Assembly (NCBI RefSeq): GCF_016406325.1
Contig: NZ_CP066370.1
Coordinates: 620,001-684,000 of the forward strand
Reading direction: 5' to 3'
Source of the DNA: Shewanella putrefaciens
Lineage (GTDB): Bacteria; Pseudomonadota; Gammaproteobacteria; Enterobacterales; Shewanellaceae
Length of the DNA: 64,000 nucleotides
Shown here: positions 1-8,660 of the stretch, in pieces
Layout: every line of letters starts with the position of its first letter
Numbering within the stretch: position 1 is the first letter of the stretch
Position numbers and translations under genes: made by a program
Notes under the pieces: generated by a model
What the model was told of the DNA's origin: nothing
Databases searched by the model: none
What the model saw: only the letters and a program-made list of their open reading frames with translations

Positions 1-1
1 A

Positions 2-1318
2 TCGGGGGATATTACACCAGATCAGGGGATTATAACTGGTCTACCACAGCGTATTGGTTGGGTTTCCCTTGGACAGCAACAGGCATTACTGGCGCGGGAA
101 TTAGCGAAAGATGAGCTTGATTATGGATCAAGTGTCGAGTTGTTAGTGCTGGAATGTTGTCAGGGTGCTCAGCAATTAGGCCCATTATTACAACAAGTAG
201 GGCTAGAACATTTGCGCCTACGAGGTTTTCGGCAGTTATCAACCGGTGAAACTCGGCGGGTAATGTTAGCGCGTGCCCTAGCAATGCAACCGCAATTGCT
301 GATCCTTGATGATCCCTATGCGGGTTTAGATTGTGAGCATCAGGAGAGTTTGTCACAACTGTTGGATGAAGTTGCCAAGAACTGTCAGCTACTGCTCATT
401 ACCTCTCGCCAAGAGGAGTTACCAGAATGTATCAGCCATGTGGCATTGTTTAATACTGAAATGCTTCAATCAGGACAGAACATACATAAGTTGAGTTTGC
501 CTATGTCCATCAAGGAGTGGCATAGCCATCCCATTATGGCCCAGCTTCATGCTTTGTCGGCCCAGCGCAGCGATGAATTATTGGCATTATTGGTGCGCCA
601 GCGCCATAAGGTTGAAGATTTTGACCCCTTGGTGGAAATTAAAAATGGCAAAGTGGAATATGTGAGTGGGCTGATTTTTTCTGGAGTTAACTGGCGTATT
701 GAGGCTGGGCAACATTGGCAAGTGCGTGGCCCGAATGGTTGCGGTAAAAGTACTTTACTTGGGCTTATTTTAGGGGATCATCCCCAATGTTATAGCAACG
801 ATATCACGCTTTTTGGTCGTCCACGGGGAAGTGGTGAAAGTATTTGGGAAATTAAACAAAGGATTGGCATTGTTTCTTCCGCACTGCATTTGCAGTATCG
901 AGTGAGTTGCTCCGCCCTTGATGTGCTACTTTCAGGTTTCTTTGATTCTATTGGCCTATACCATAAACCCACTAAGCTTCAACATGATCTCGCTAAAGAA
1001 TGGTTAGCTATTCTACATATGAGTGAATTGGCACACATCAGTTTTAAGCAACTAGAATATGGGCAGCAGCGATTATTACTGATTGGGCGGGCGTTAATTA
1101 AAAAGCCCTTATTGTTGATTCTTGATGAGCCGTACCAAGGGCTCGATTTTATCAATCGAACCTTAGTGATGCGTACGCTAGAGATGATTGCCCATCATCA
1201 TCTGAGTCAGCTTTTATATGTGTCCCATCATAGGGAGGATGCCCTACCATCCATCAAACACTTTATTGATTTCGTTAGACAAGGTGATGGATATTCTGTG
1301 CAAGTGAGCCATCTCTAA
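2..1318 (+). CDS. Two-domain ABC ATPase, ModF-like (5' end outside the window)
   Basis: The reading frame is open from base 2, so the gene starts upstream of the window; 438 residues are visible. Two ABC ATPase domains lie in tandem. The first lacks its Walker A, which is off the edge, but shows the signature LSTGETRR (near residue 79) and Walker B LLILDDPYAGLD. The second has Walker A GPNGCGKST (near 243-251), a weak signature LEYGQQR and Walker B LLLILDEPYQGLD. No membrane segment is visible. This tandem layout is that of the ModF/PhrA group, cytoplasmic ATPases often linked to molybdate transport, but no mod permease is present here. The second signature departs from LSGGQ. Family confident, substrate unknown. 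Confidence 0.8.
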   Translation, partial: SGDITPDQGIITGLPQRIGWVSLGQQQALLARELAKDELDYGSSVELLVLECCQGAQQLGPLLQQVGLEHLRLRGFRQLSTGETRRVMLARALAMQPQLLILDDPYAGLDCEHQESLSQLLDEVAKNCQLLLITSRQEELPECISHVALFNTEMLQSGQNIHKLSLPMSIKEWHSHPIMAQLHALSAQRSDELLALLVRQRHKVEDFDPLVEIKNGKVEYVSGLIFSGVNWRIEAGQHWQVRGPNGCGKSTLLGLILGDHPQCYSNDITLFGRPRGSGESIWEIKQRIGIVSSALHLQYRVSCSALDVLLSGFFDSIGLYHKPTKLQHDLAKEWLAILHMSELAHISFKQLEYGQQRLLLIGRALIKKPLLLILDEPYQGLDFINRTLVMRTLEMIAHHHLSQLLYVSHHREDALPSIKHFIDFVRQGDGYSVQVSHL

Positions 1319-1496
1319 GCTAGTTAACTCATTAAAATTAATATGAAAAATACTAACTATTTTAGTGATAGCGAATTTTTATTGTAAATTTGGCGTTGTT
1401 TAATGTTGTTGCAATTGTTATTTTTTTGTTCATACTTGCGACTGATATAGGAGTTTTACGGGGAAGCTAAGTGCTTTCTTGACTTCTTATTTAGTC

Positions 1497-1585
1497 AACT
1501 GACGAACAGGTACACCCGTTGTGAGACGGGGTCGCAAAGCTTCGGGTCTTGATTTTTTATTAAGATAGCCGGGTTGCCGAATCAG
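1497..1585 (+). promoter_or_regulatory. Cyclic-di-GMP-I (GEMM-I) riboswitch aptamer
   Basis: The sequence matches the GEMM-I aptamer: an ACAGG entry motif at 1506-1510, the hallmark GTCGCAAAGCTTCGGGTC block at 1531-1548, and the 3' block GATAGCCGGGTTGCCGA at 1564-1580. The P1b hairpin includes a GTGAGA loop segment. It lies 80 bases upstream of a small secreted-protein gene on the same strand. GEMM-I RNAs bind cyclic di-GMP and often control surface or secreted proteins. Boundaries are approximate. Confidence 0.88.
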
Positions 1586-1653
1586 GTGAAAAATCGTTCG
1601 TATACGCTCAAATCATTAGCGTTTACAGAATGTTTAACAATATTTTTTACCTG
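1583..1653 (+). promoter_or_regulatory. Possible riboswitch expression platform (12-bp helix before the RBS)
   Basis: CAGGTGAAAAAT at 1583-1594 can pair with ATTTTTTACCTG at 1642-1653 over 12 base pairs with one G-U pair. The left arm begins at the 3' edge of the aptamer. The right arm ends three bases before the GGAG ribosome-binding site (1656-1660) of the gene starting at 1665. The enclosed loop is 47 bases. The pairing is seen directly; a role in switching translation or stability is inferred. Confidence 0.45.
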
Positions 1654-1664
1654 TCGGAGAATAT

Positions 1665-2165
1665 ATGAAATATAAAGTACTCGCTTTAGTCTCTTTGTTT
1701 GCAGCTATGTCGGCAAATGCTTCCGTAATCTATGATGAAAATGGTGTAGGTTTTGTTGGTAAAGGGGATATCCAATCACTATTTGATTGGAATAATAGCC
1801 AATTACAAGAAAATGCATCTTTACTTGAATTTCGCTTTATTACCGCAGGAAGTGTAACGTGGCAATGTGAGTGGTTTACTGGTCCAACTCAGAAACGCCA
1901 TGTTAACTCCGTTAGCACGCATGCGGTTGACACGAGTGCAGCTATTGATCCAAGAAAAAATAGCAAAGGTATGATCACTGGATTCAACTTAAGCGGTACT
2001 GTTGATGGTGGCGAAGAAGCCTATGGCATCGGTGACTGCAATGGACTTGGTGCAGATAAAACCTTGGTTGAGGGCTCCATCGTTTACGAAGGTGATGAAA
2101 ATCCGCTACTGCAAGTGAGATATACCTCAACAGGTGATTGGTTCGACTTACCTATTAGTCAGTAA
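1665..2165 (+). CDS. Small secreted protein of unknown function under c-di-GMP riboswitch control
   Basis: 166 residues. A Sec signal peptide is clear: MKYK, a hydrophobic core, and a likely cut after SANA (residue 19). The mature part starts SVIYDENGVGFVGKGDIQ and is rich in Asn, Gly and Asp. It has two cysteines, one in WQCEW and one in GDCNG, that could form a disulfide. The segment GFVGKGD followed by FDWNN resembles, from memory, a widespread uncharacterised secreted family; I cannot name a function. RBS GGAG lies five bases before ATG. It is monocistronic, with the GEMM-I riboswitch upstream and a strong terminator downstream, so expression probably follows cyclic di-GMP and a biofilm or surface role is plausible. 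Confidence 0.85.
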   Translation: MKYKVLALVSLFAAMSANASVIYDENGVGFVGKGDIQSLFDWNNSQLQENASLLEFRFITAGSVTWQCEWFTGPTQKRHVNSVSTHAVDTSAAIDPRKNSKGMITGFNLSGTVDGGEEAYGIGDCNGLGADKTLVEGSIVYEGDENPLLQVRYTSTGDWFDLPISQ

Positions 2166-2189
2166 TATCCAAGTATCAACTGATTTTTT

Positions 2190-2227
2190 AATACCACGGC
2201 TATATTTTTAGGCGTGGTATTTTTTTG
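2190..2227 (+). terminator. Rho-independent terminator
   Basis: AATACCACG and CGTGGTATT form a 9-bp stem around a ~12-base loop and are followed by a run of six T. It ends the transcript of the secreted-protein gene. Confidence 0.85.
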
Positions 2228-2408
2228 CTGATTTCCGTATTCCTCCAAAATATTGCTATGTATGTTAAGTGTTGTGAGCAATCCCTCGGTTTGAAATCCC
2301 AATATTCCAAATAATTGTTTCTGGCCTACGCCATAAACAATTGGTGTTTCTCAAAAGATCATCAATATAAATTTATCTATTAACGCTGTTTGTCAGGTGA
2401 TTTTCGTT

Positions 2409-2705
2409 ATGGCAAGACCCAAAAAATGCCGTCAGCTCTCGAGTTGTGTGCCCTGTAGCTTATTTAAGCCCAATGGCATTCCATCCGTAGAGCTAACCCA
2501 TATCCAGTTAGCAGCCGATGAATTTGAAGCATTGGAACTCGGAGATGTACAAAGATTAAGCCAGCTCGATGCTGCAGCTTTGATGGGGATTTCTCGGCAA
2601 ACCTTTGGGTATTTACTTGCAAGTGCCCGTAAAAAAGTAGCAACTGCGATTACGCAAGGCCAAGTGTTGAGATTGCCAAGCAAAACAGACAAGGATTTAT
2701 CATGA
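2409..2705 (+). CDS. DUF134 (UPF0251) DNA-binding protein
   Basis: 98 residues from ATG at 2409, preferred over GTG at 2397 because AGGTGA (2395-2400) sits eight bases before it and the family begins MARPKK. The N-terminus carries Cys residues in the pattern CRQLSSCVPC, possibly a metal site. The C-terminal half is a sigma-70-region-4-like helix-turn-helix (LSQLDAAALMGISRQTFGYLLASARKKVA). DUF134 proteins are predicted regulators that often adjoin NifX/NifB-type cofactor-binding proteins. Here the stop codon overlaps the start of exactly such a gene, so the two are translationally coupled. The target is unknown. Confidence 0.88.
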   Translation: MARPKKCRQLSSCVPCSLFKPNGIPSVELTHIQLAADEFEALELGDVQRLSQLDAAALMGISRQTFGYLLASARKKVATAITQGQVLRLPSKTDKDLS

Positions 2706-3214
2706 TTATTGCTATGCCTATGAGCCGTGAGCGACTCGCGGCCCATTTTACTAAAGCTCAACAGATAGGTTTTTTTGATGAGCATCATCAACTGATTTCC
2801 TTAGTGGATAATCCCGCACTTGATGGCGACTGCAGTGCTAAAAAAGCACTACTTAATCTTATTGTCCAACAAAAAACCAATATCGTTATTGTGCAGCATA
2901 TTGGTGAGCGTATGTTGGGAAAATTATTAGATTCTGGGATCAGTGTGAGTAAAGGTGACGCGAGCCAAGCAGTCGCAACTTTATTAGCAAAAAGTACCGA
3001 TCTTAATCTAAGGCTGACGGATGCATCCCAAGGGCGAGCATCGCTCAAGCATGCCGCTAAGGGCGGATGTTGTCATTCTAAAGACGGCTGTGGTTGCGGT
3101 GGTAAAGCGCATGCCCTAACTCATTCATCACGCCTTATTGGAGCGCCAACAGCAGAGGCGAAATCTGATAAGTCAGTGCATTACGCAGGTTTTAGGCCGT
3201 TAGGAAATAAATGA
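2702..3214 (+). CDS. NifX/NifB-type iron-molybdenum cofactor-binding domain protein
   Basis: 170 residues; the ATG overlaps the stop of the DUF134 gene (ATGA). The first ~105 residues fit the dinitrogenase cofactor-binding fold (MIIAMPMSRERLAAHF, then VIVQHIGERMLGKLLDSGI). These domains bind metal-sulfur clusters. The C-terminus is unusual for the small stand-alone type: it has a Cys/His/Gly-rich patch near residues 118-134 (GGCCHSKDGCGCGG) that looks like a metal site, then a basic tail. No nitrogenase genes are present, so a role in FeMo-cofactor synthesis is unlikely. Metal or cluster storage or sensing is more likely. Confidence 0.85.
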   Translation: MIIAMPMSRERLAAHFTKAQQIGFFDEHHQLISLVDNPALDGDCSAKKALLNLIVQQKTNIVIVQHIGERMLGKLLDSGISVSKGDASQAVATLLAKSTDLNLRLTDASQGRASLKHAAKGGCCHSKDGCGCGGKAHALTHSSRLIGAPTAEAKSDKSVHYAGFRPLGNK

Positions 3215-3232
3215 TCACCGTTTTTATGTAGA

Positions 3233-3598
3233 TTATTCTGTGGCGATTAACGTATAGGGGCGAGCCAGCGCCCCTCTTATATCGGCTAGCGAAAACACCT
3301 TGGCAAACCGCCCAAAGGTTTTACCATAAAACACACACTCTACTACAGGTAGGCAAAATACATTGTGGCTCGCCGCTATCTCTGCTTGAGCCTCGCAATC
3401 GATATAGGCCATTTGGATGAGTGGAAATTCCTGCGATAACATTTCAGCAATTCTTGGTTTGAGCGTTTGGCATACTCCGCAGTTTGGCGCACCAAATAAC
3501 AGCAATACCGCTGCTTTCCTCACTAAAAGTCGTTCTAGCATTTCAGTTGAATCAATTTGTTGAATTAGGTCAGAGGCATTCATAGTCTTCATTATCAT
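3233..3598 (-). CDS. Thioredoxin-family protein (CGVC active site)
   Basis: 121 residues with a thioredoxin fold: FGAPNCGVCQTLKPRI carries a CxxC (CGVC) redox motif near residues 40-43, and the cis-proline loop appears as CLPVVE. There is no signal peptide, so it should act in the cytoplasm. Two extra cysteines (YIDCEAQ and NVFC) are present. It is convergent with the DUF134-NifX pair, the ends being 18 bases apart. Several in-frame ATGs (3598, 3592, 3583) are possible starts and none has a strong RBS; the first is given. Confidence 0.8.
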   Translation of the reverse strand: MIMKTMNASDLIQQIDSTEMLERLLVRKAAVLLLFGAPNCGVCQTLKPRIAEMLSQEFPLIQMAYIDCEAQAEIAASHNVFCLPVVECVFYGKTFGRFAKVFSLADIRGALARPYTLIATE

Positions 3599-3950
3599 TT
3601 AATTATCGAGAGTCTGCTCACTCGTTCATTGGCATGATGAAAGCCATCCCATTATAACTGCGCTATTTCCCATTAATTTACCAAGATTGAAGCAAGTGCT
3701 CGTAGGGATCGATATGATGGCTATGATTAACCCTATCAGTTGTATAGCCGTTAGGTGAGTGTTTTGATTTCAATATGTTATATAAAATTTACTTATCTGG
3801 CACCACATCATCTTAAAGTGTTTCTACCTGTTTACTTTTTTTATTTACAAAAAAACAACATTAAATCTTGCATTATTACTGTGTGATGCATAGTATTTGC
3901 TGTGTAGCACACAGTGTGTGTGACACAGTGTTAAGGATAGGAATTCGACC
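3599..3950. other. Intergenic region with PadR promoter area
   Basis: AT-rich sequence without a convincing gene. The right end holds clustered CTGTGT/ACACAG repeats just before the padR-like gene (listed separately). The rest shows nothing I can name. Confidence 0.5.
3900..3934 (+). promoter_or_regulatory. Candidate PadR operator: CTGTGT/ACACAG inverted repeats
   Basis: CTGTGT-AGC-ACACAG (3900-3914) is a perfect 6-3-6 inverted repeat. It is followed at once by GTGTGTGTGACACAG, and CTGTGTGATGCATAG lies ~20 bases upstream. The cluster sits 17-50 bases before the PadR start codon. PadR proteins often repress their own operon, so self-binding is a reasonable inference. Confidence 0.45.
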
Positions 3951-4349
3951 ATGACAAGTTCACAGCTAGTCAAAATGCGACTCGAGTTGCGCCGTGGGGT
4001 ATTAGTGTTGGCGGTACTGGGATTATTAAAACAAGCCCACTACGGTTATTCGCTCCGCAAACAGTTGCAGGAAGGCGGTATCGATATTGACGAAGGGACT
4101 CTGTATCCCTTAGTGCGCCGCCTAGCCGATCAAGGATTGTTGGAGAGTGAGTGGCGTCAAGCCGAAGGGCGTGAGCGTCGTTATTACCAATTGTCATCAT
4201 TGGGCGCTGAGTTGCTCAGTCAACTGACCGATGAATGGCAGCAACTTAATGGTGCTTTGGCTTTTTTACTGGAGCAAAGCGCTGACACTAATGGTACTGA
4301 TACCACAAGTTCTGATAAGAACTCAGATACGAGTCAAAAGGAGATTTGA
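3951..4349 (+). CDS. PadR-family transcriptional regulator
   Basis: 132 residues. A PadR winged-helix domain fills residues ~10-100: LRRGVLVLAVLGLLKQAHYGYSL, then the characteristic IDEGTLYPLVRRLADQGLLES and a basic wing (GRERRYYQLSSLG). The C-terminus is a short Ser/Thr/Asp-rich tail without a ligand domain, so it is a small subfamily-2 type. It precedes a HAAS-type membrane protein by two bases, a very common PadR partnership. Auto-repression is likely, with candidate operators upstream. Confidence 0.9.
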   Translation: MTSSQLVKMRLELRRGVLVLAVLGLLKQAHYGYSLRKQLQEGGIDIDEGTLYPLVRRLADQGLLESEWRQAEGRERRYYQLSSLGAELLSQLTDEWQQLNGALAFLLEQSADTNGTDTTSSDKNSDTSQKEI

Positions 4350-4350
4350 T

Positions 4351-5289
4351 ATGGAATTAGTCGATCGCTATATCGCCGCAGTGCAACGAGAATTGCCCGA
4401 GAACAAACGTCAGGAAATTGGTCGTGAGTTGAAAGCTAATATTTATGATCAATTGGACGCACTGTCTGAACAGGGCCAATTGACCGAAGTTCAGGTGACT
4501 GAAGTGCTAAAGACGATGGGCCACCCACGTAAGGTTGCTCAGCAGTTTTCTCCCTCTACACCTATTGTTGCCATTGAGGATATTCCACTGTTAAAGCATA
4601 CGCTTATTATGGTACTAGGCGTGTTATTTGTACTGCAAGTTGTTGGTGGAACTATGCAGTGGTTGGGGACGTCAGGGGCTAGTCTTGTCGGTTTTTTACA
4701 CTATATTGCAGCGGGATTTATCGAAGATGCTTGTTTTGCTTTTACGGCTATCGTGCTGTCTTTTTGGTTAGTTTCGACACAAGAGAAGACTGTGACGGGG
4801 CGCCATTGCCAAACATGGGAACCCCAAAATTTACCTAAGGTTGGCCCTGGTTGGGAGCATATCAGTTTAAGTGATGTATTCACTGATCTTGCAACTTATA
4901 TATTCTTGCTATTAGTGATTTGGCCTTCGGTATGGATGAGTCCTGAACAATTGAGCACTTTGACAGTGATATTCAGTGCCAATGCCCAGCAATTACTCCA
5001 GTGGTTTAGTCCAATTATTGTGCTTTCAGTCGTTAATAGCTTATGGCAATTACGTCGTCGCGTATGGGCTGTTGAGTTATTAGTGGCAAATATAGGCATT
5101 AATGTTGCTTATGCGCTGTTCTTATTAATACTTGCTTTTAGCGGTCCAATATTACAAAGCACCAATGAGGCGTGGCTGAGCATAGCCACATTAGCCATGC
5201 TAAATAAAGGGCTGAGTTATTGCTTGATTATTGCGGCACTGTTTCCTTGCTATGAAAGTGTGCGCGATATTTTGCGATGCAGAAAATGA
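4351..5289 (+). CDS. HAAS-domain membrane protein paired with PadR
   Basis: 312 residues from ATG 4351, which has AAAGGAG seven bases upstream. The first ~75 residues form a HAAS domain (MELVDRYIAAVQRELP, RELKANIYDQLDALSE, VLKTMGHPRKVAQQF), the helical module encoded beside PadR regulators. The rest is a membrane region with about six hydrophobic segments (near 85-110, 120-145, 180-195, 205-225, 240-260 and 280-300). It is co-transcribed with the PadR gene. HAAS proteins are thought to modulate PadR activity or membrane stress responses; the function here is unknown. Confidence 0.82.
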   Translation: MELVDRYIAAVQRELPENKRQEIGRELKANIYDQLDALSEQGQLTEVQVTEVLKTMGHPRKVAQQFSPSTPIVAIEDIPLLKHTLIMVLGVLFVLQVVGGTMQWLGTSGASLVGFLHYIAAGFIEDACFAFTAIVLSFWLVSTQEKTVTGRHCQTWEPQNLPKVGPGWEHISLSDVFTDLATYIFLLLVIWPSVWMSPEQLSTLTVIFSANAQQLLQWFSPIIVLSVVNSLWQLRRRVWAVELLVANIGINVAYALFLLILAFSGPILQSTNEAWLSIATLAMLNKGLSYCLIIAALFPCYESVRDILRCRK

Positions 5290-5512
5290 TAGACACGCAA
5301 TCTTAATCACTATTTAAAGCCCCATAAAATAGGATTATCTGTGGACAAATTGTCTATGCCATAAGAAATAATGTGCGACATAGCACATAAAAATGGCAAA
5401 AATACGTCACCATCTCGTTGTTGAAGTGTGAAACTTTGATTTGGCTCAGTGTTTGGTTTGTAAGTGAAGCGTTAAATCGGCGCCAACTATCATCAACATT
5501 GGGATATGACAG

Positions 5513-7549
5513 ATGAAATTAGCTGTATGTTTTTTACCGCTTTTGGGGTTGTCGTACACGGTTATCGCCGAAGATTTGGCCGATAATATTGAACGACTTG
5601 AAATTCGTGGTAGGCAAATTAATACCTTAGGACATAGCACTTCTGCTTCGGAGGGGATTGTCGGTGCGGCGGAGATAGCGAGTCGACCTCTGCTACGAAC
5701 GGGAGAGATTTTAGAATTTGTCCCTGGGATGATAGTTACCCAACACAGTGGTTCAGGCAAAGCAAATCAGTATTTTTTGCGCGGGTTTAACTTAGACCAT
5801 GGGACTGATTTTAATACTCGTGTCGAAGGTATGCCTGTCAATATGCGCACCCATGGACATGGTCAAGGCTATACGGATCTTAACTTTTTAATTCCCGAGC
5901 TTTTAGGGGAGATCCGTTATGTAAAAGGGGCGTATTATCCAGAGGTTGCCGACTTTTCTGGTGCCGGAGCCGCGCAGTTGATGCTTGCAGACCAACTGGC
6001 TTATAACCAAGTTGGGGTGACTTTAGGGGAGTATGGTTACCAGCGGCTGGTGGCGACTCAAGCGTTAACTACGGATGTTGGGCGTTTTATTCTTGGTGTA
6101 GAGTTACAAGCCTATGATGGCCCATGGAAGGATATTAATGAAGATGTTAGCAAGGTTAATGTCGTCGCCCGTTATTTAACGCGACTCGCTGGCGGTGATT
6201 TAAGTGTGACTATGATGGCCTATGACAATAGCTGGAATTCGGCGGATCAGATCCCCGCACGGGCTGTGGAGTCTGGACTCATCGATTTTTATGGATCCTT
6301 AGACAAGGATGTGGGTGGCGATGCCAGTCGTTACAGCGTTTCTGCCCATTACGATGCGGGGAATTGGCAGGGAAATGCGTATGCAATTCGTTCAACCATG
6401 GATTTATTCTCAAATTTTACCTATTTCCTAAATGATCCCGTCAATGGCGATGAATTTGAGCAAGTTGATGAACGCACCCTTTGGGGTGGGGATATTAAGC
6501 GTGATTGGCATACATTCTTAGGTGGAACTCAGATTAATTACAGTTTGGGTGCTGATATACGTTACGACGATATAAGTGCAGTAGGGTTATACAATACTCA
6601 GGCGCGTCAAAGGTTAAGCACGGTAAGGCTTGATGAAGTGCAGGAATTATCAGGGGGTCTATTTGGTAAGCTCGAGTGGCTACCCCTTGAGCAATGGCGT
6701 TTTAATCTAGGGCTGCGTTACGACTATTTTGATGTGCAGGTTGATAGTGACAATTCGCTCAACAGTGGTGATGCGTCCGATGGTATGCTGAGCCTCAAGG
6801 CGGGGGCTTCCTATTTATGGAGTGATAATCTTGAGCTTTATGTGAATGCAGGCCAAGGATTGCACTCAAACGATGCTCGTGGAGCAACGATCCAAGTCGA
6901 TCCTGTTAGTGGAGATGAGGTTGATAAAGTCGATCTTTTAGTGCGCTCCAATGGGGGTGAGTTTGGTGTCAAATATTACGACCGCGATTTTATTAACTTT
7001 TCTGCGGCAGTTTGGTATTTGCAATTGGATTCGGAGTTAGTCTTTGTTGGCGATGCAGGTAACACAGAGCCAAGCCGTGCGTCAGAGCGTTATGGTGCTG
7101 AAATAACAGCATATTACTGGCTAAATGATGATATTAGTCTTGATATGGAGTTGGCATGGACCCATGCTCGATTTACCGAGGACGAAGCCGAAGAAGGCAA
7201 ATATATCGATGGTGCTGTGCCTTTTGTTGGCAGTGCAGGGATAACCTATCGCCCCGACGGTGGCCTGTATTCCAGCATTCGCATTCGATACCTTGGTGAG
7301 CGGGTGCTTGATAATTTTAACGAGCATAAGGCCGATGATACGACCTTAGTGAATCTTGCTCTGGGTTATAAATTTGACCACTTTGACACTAAACTTGAAT
7401 TGTTAAATCTGTTTGATAGTCAGGACCATGATATCGATTATTTCTATGCTTCACGCTTACCCGGTGAAGCGGCCGAAGGCATAGAAGATCAGCACTATCA
7501 TCCCGTTGAACCCCGTATGATTAGGGTGAGTGTAAGCTATCACTTCTAG
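5513..7549 (+). CDS. TonB-dependent outer-membrane receptor
   Basis: 678 residues. A signal peptide (MKLAVCFLPLLGLSYTVIA) is followed by a plug domain: LLRTGEILEFVPGMIVTQ, then YFLRGFNLDHGTDF at ~85-98, which are canonical plug motifs. A ~450-residue beta-barrel ends in aromatic VSYHF, typical of BAM-assembled proteins. It imports a scarce substrate using TonB-ExbBD energy. A His/Gly-rich plug loop (MRTHGHGQGYTD) and the C-terminal DQHYHP hint at a metal or small organic ligand but do not identify one. It stands alone, with no ABC importer or sigma/anti-sigma pair nearby. I see no convincing Fur box upstream. Confidence 0.92.
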   Translation: MKLAVCFLPLLGLSYTVIAEDLADNIERLEIRGRQINTLGHSTSASEGIVGAAEIASRPLLRTGEILEFVPGMIVTQHSGSGKANQYFLRGFNLDHGTDFNTRVEGMPVNMRTHGHGQGYTDLNFLIPELLGEIRYVKGAYYPEVADFSGAGAAQLMLADQLAYNQVGVTLGEYGYQRLVATQALTTDVGRFILGVELQAYDGPWKDINEDVSKVNVVARYLTRLAGGDLSVTMMAYDNSWNSADQIPARAVESGLIDFYGSLDKDVGGDASRYSVSAHYDAGNWQGNAYAIRSTMDLFSNFTYFLNDPVNGDEFEQVDERTLWGGDIKRDWHTFLGGTQINYSLGADIRYDDISAVGLYNTQARQRLSTVRLDEVQELSGGLFGKLEWLPLEQWRFNLGLRYDYFDVQVDSDNSLNSGDASDGMLSLKAGASYLWSDNLELYVNAGQGLHSNDARGATIQVDPVSGDEVDKVDLLVRSNGGEFGVKYYDRDFINFSAAVWYLQLDSELVFVGDAGNTEPSRASERYGAEITAYYWLNDDISLDMELAWTHARFTEDEAEEGKYIDGAVPFVGSAGITYRPDGGLYSSIRIRYLGERVLDNFNEHKADDTTLVNLALGYKFDHFDTKLELLNLFDSQDHDIDYFYASRLPGEAAEGIEDQHYHPVEPRMIRVSVSYHF

Positions 7550-7720
7550 TGTTATGTGCTGAGTTTAACCGCCGACATGGGATTAAATTCAGCAGAATAT
7601 TTGTGTTGATATCAGAAACTCAGGCTGCAATTATTTACTATTCTTTAGGTGGTAATGACGACTAGAATGCTATCTAAATGAATTTCGATTACAGGATTTT
7701 TGCGGCCAAAGCCCCCAATT

Positions 7721-8551
7721 ATGAGTACGACAGCATCGATTGAGAACATTGACTATTGGCGACACCCAAGTCTATCTGGCATTGAATTAAGTCAGGCTGA
7801 GTTTACGCATTTTAGCTTCGATAAACATGTCCATTTGGATTATCACCTAGGCGTCGTTACTCAAGGTGCCCAACAGTTTGTGAATAAGGGCAGTTATTAT
7901 CAGCTTGGTCAGCATAGTCTATCGACCCTAAATCCCGACGATACCCATGATGGACAAAGCCGTGACGCCGAAGGTTATCGGGTGAAAGTCATGTCTATCC
8001 CTGTGGAATATATGAATGAAGTTAGCCAAGAACTCGGCCTAAAGGAGCACTTTTTTAGCGCGCCTATGGTGGACGATGCGCTACTTTATCACTATTTTAT
8101 CCACTTACATGAGCTTCTTATTCAAGGTCAAGTTACCGCGCTTGCGAGTGAGTCTCACCTGTTTAATTTCATTCAGCTACTCCTTAGACGCCATCCTAGC
8201 GGCATACTCAAGTGCAATTCACCGCAGGGTTTATCGACATTACAACTGGGCTTAGTTAAACAGCGAATGCATGATGAGCCTTGGCATAATACGCAGCTTG
8301 AAACCTTAGCGGGTGAAGTGAATTTGAGTAAGTTTCAATTTTTACGTCAGTTTAAACAGGCAACGGGGATGACGCCCCATGCCTATCTTAAGCGTGTGCG
8401 CTTAGAGCTAGCCAAAAAGTCATTATGTCATGGCACCTTAGTCGCTGATGTGGCGCAGCAGCTTGGATTTTTCGACCAAAGCCATTTGAATAAAGCCTTT
8501 AAACAAGCATTCCTACTCTCTCCTGTACAGTTTCAGCGGCGCATGCTTTAG
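7721..8551 (+). CDS. AraC-family transcriptional regulator
   Basis: 276 residues from ATG 7721; an upstream TTG at 7700 is possible but less likely. The N-terminal half is a cupin-like sensing domain (HVHLDYHLGVVTQGAQQF, then LSTLNPDDTHDG). The C-terminal ~100 residues hold two HTH motifs (LETLAGEVNLSKFQFLRQFK and VADVAQQLGFFDQSHLNKAF). It lies 109 bases upstream of a LysE-family exporter on the same strand. AraC-type activators of this build are frequently found beside LysE exporters, so it probably controls export of an amino acid or related metabolite. Confidence 0.9.
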   Translation: MSTTASIENIDYWRHPSLSGIELSQAEFTHFSFDKHVHLDYHLGVVTQGAQQFVNKGSYYQLGQHSLSTLNPDDTHDGQSRDAEGYRVKVMSIPVEYMNEVSQELGLKEHFFSAPMVDDALLYHYFIHLHELLIQGQVTALASESHLFNFIQLLLRRHPSGILKCNSPQGLSTLQLGLVKQRMHDEPWHNTQLETLAGEVNLSKFQFLRQFKQATGMTPHAYLKRVRLELAKKSLCHGTLVADVAQQLGFFDQSHLNKAFKQAFLLSPVQFQRRML

Positions 8552-8660
8552 TGCTTCTTGTCTTTTAAACTCCTTCTTATGGTGCAATTTATTACAATGC
8601 AGCCTTTGTCGAAGTTGTAATACTGGCCTTCATTATTTTTATTCGCGGAGTCGCCTTGTT

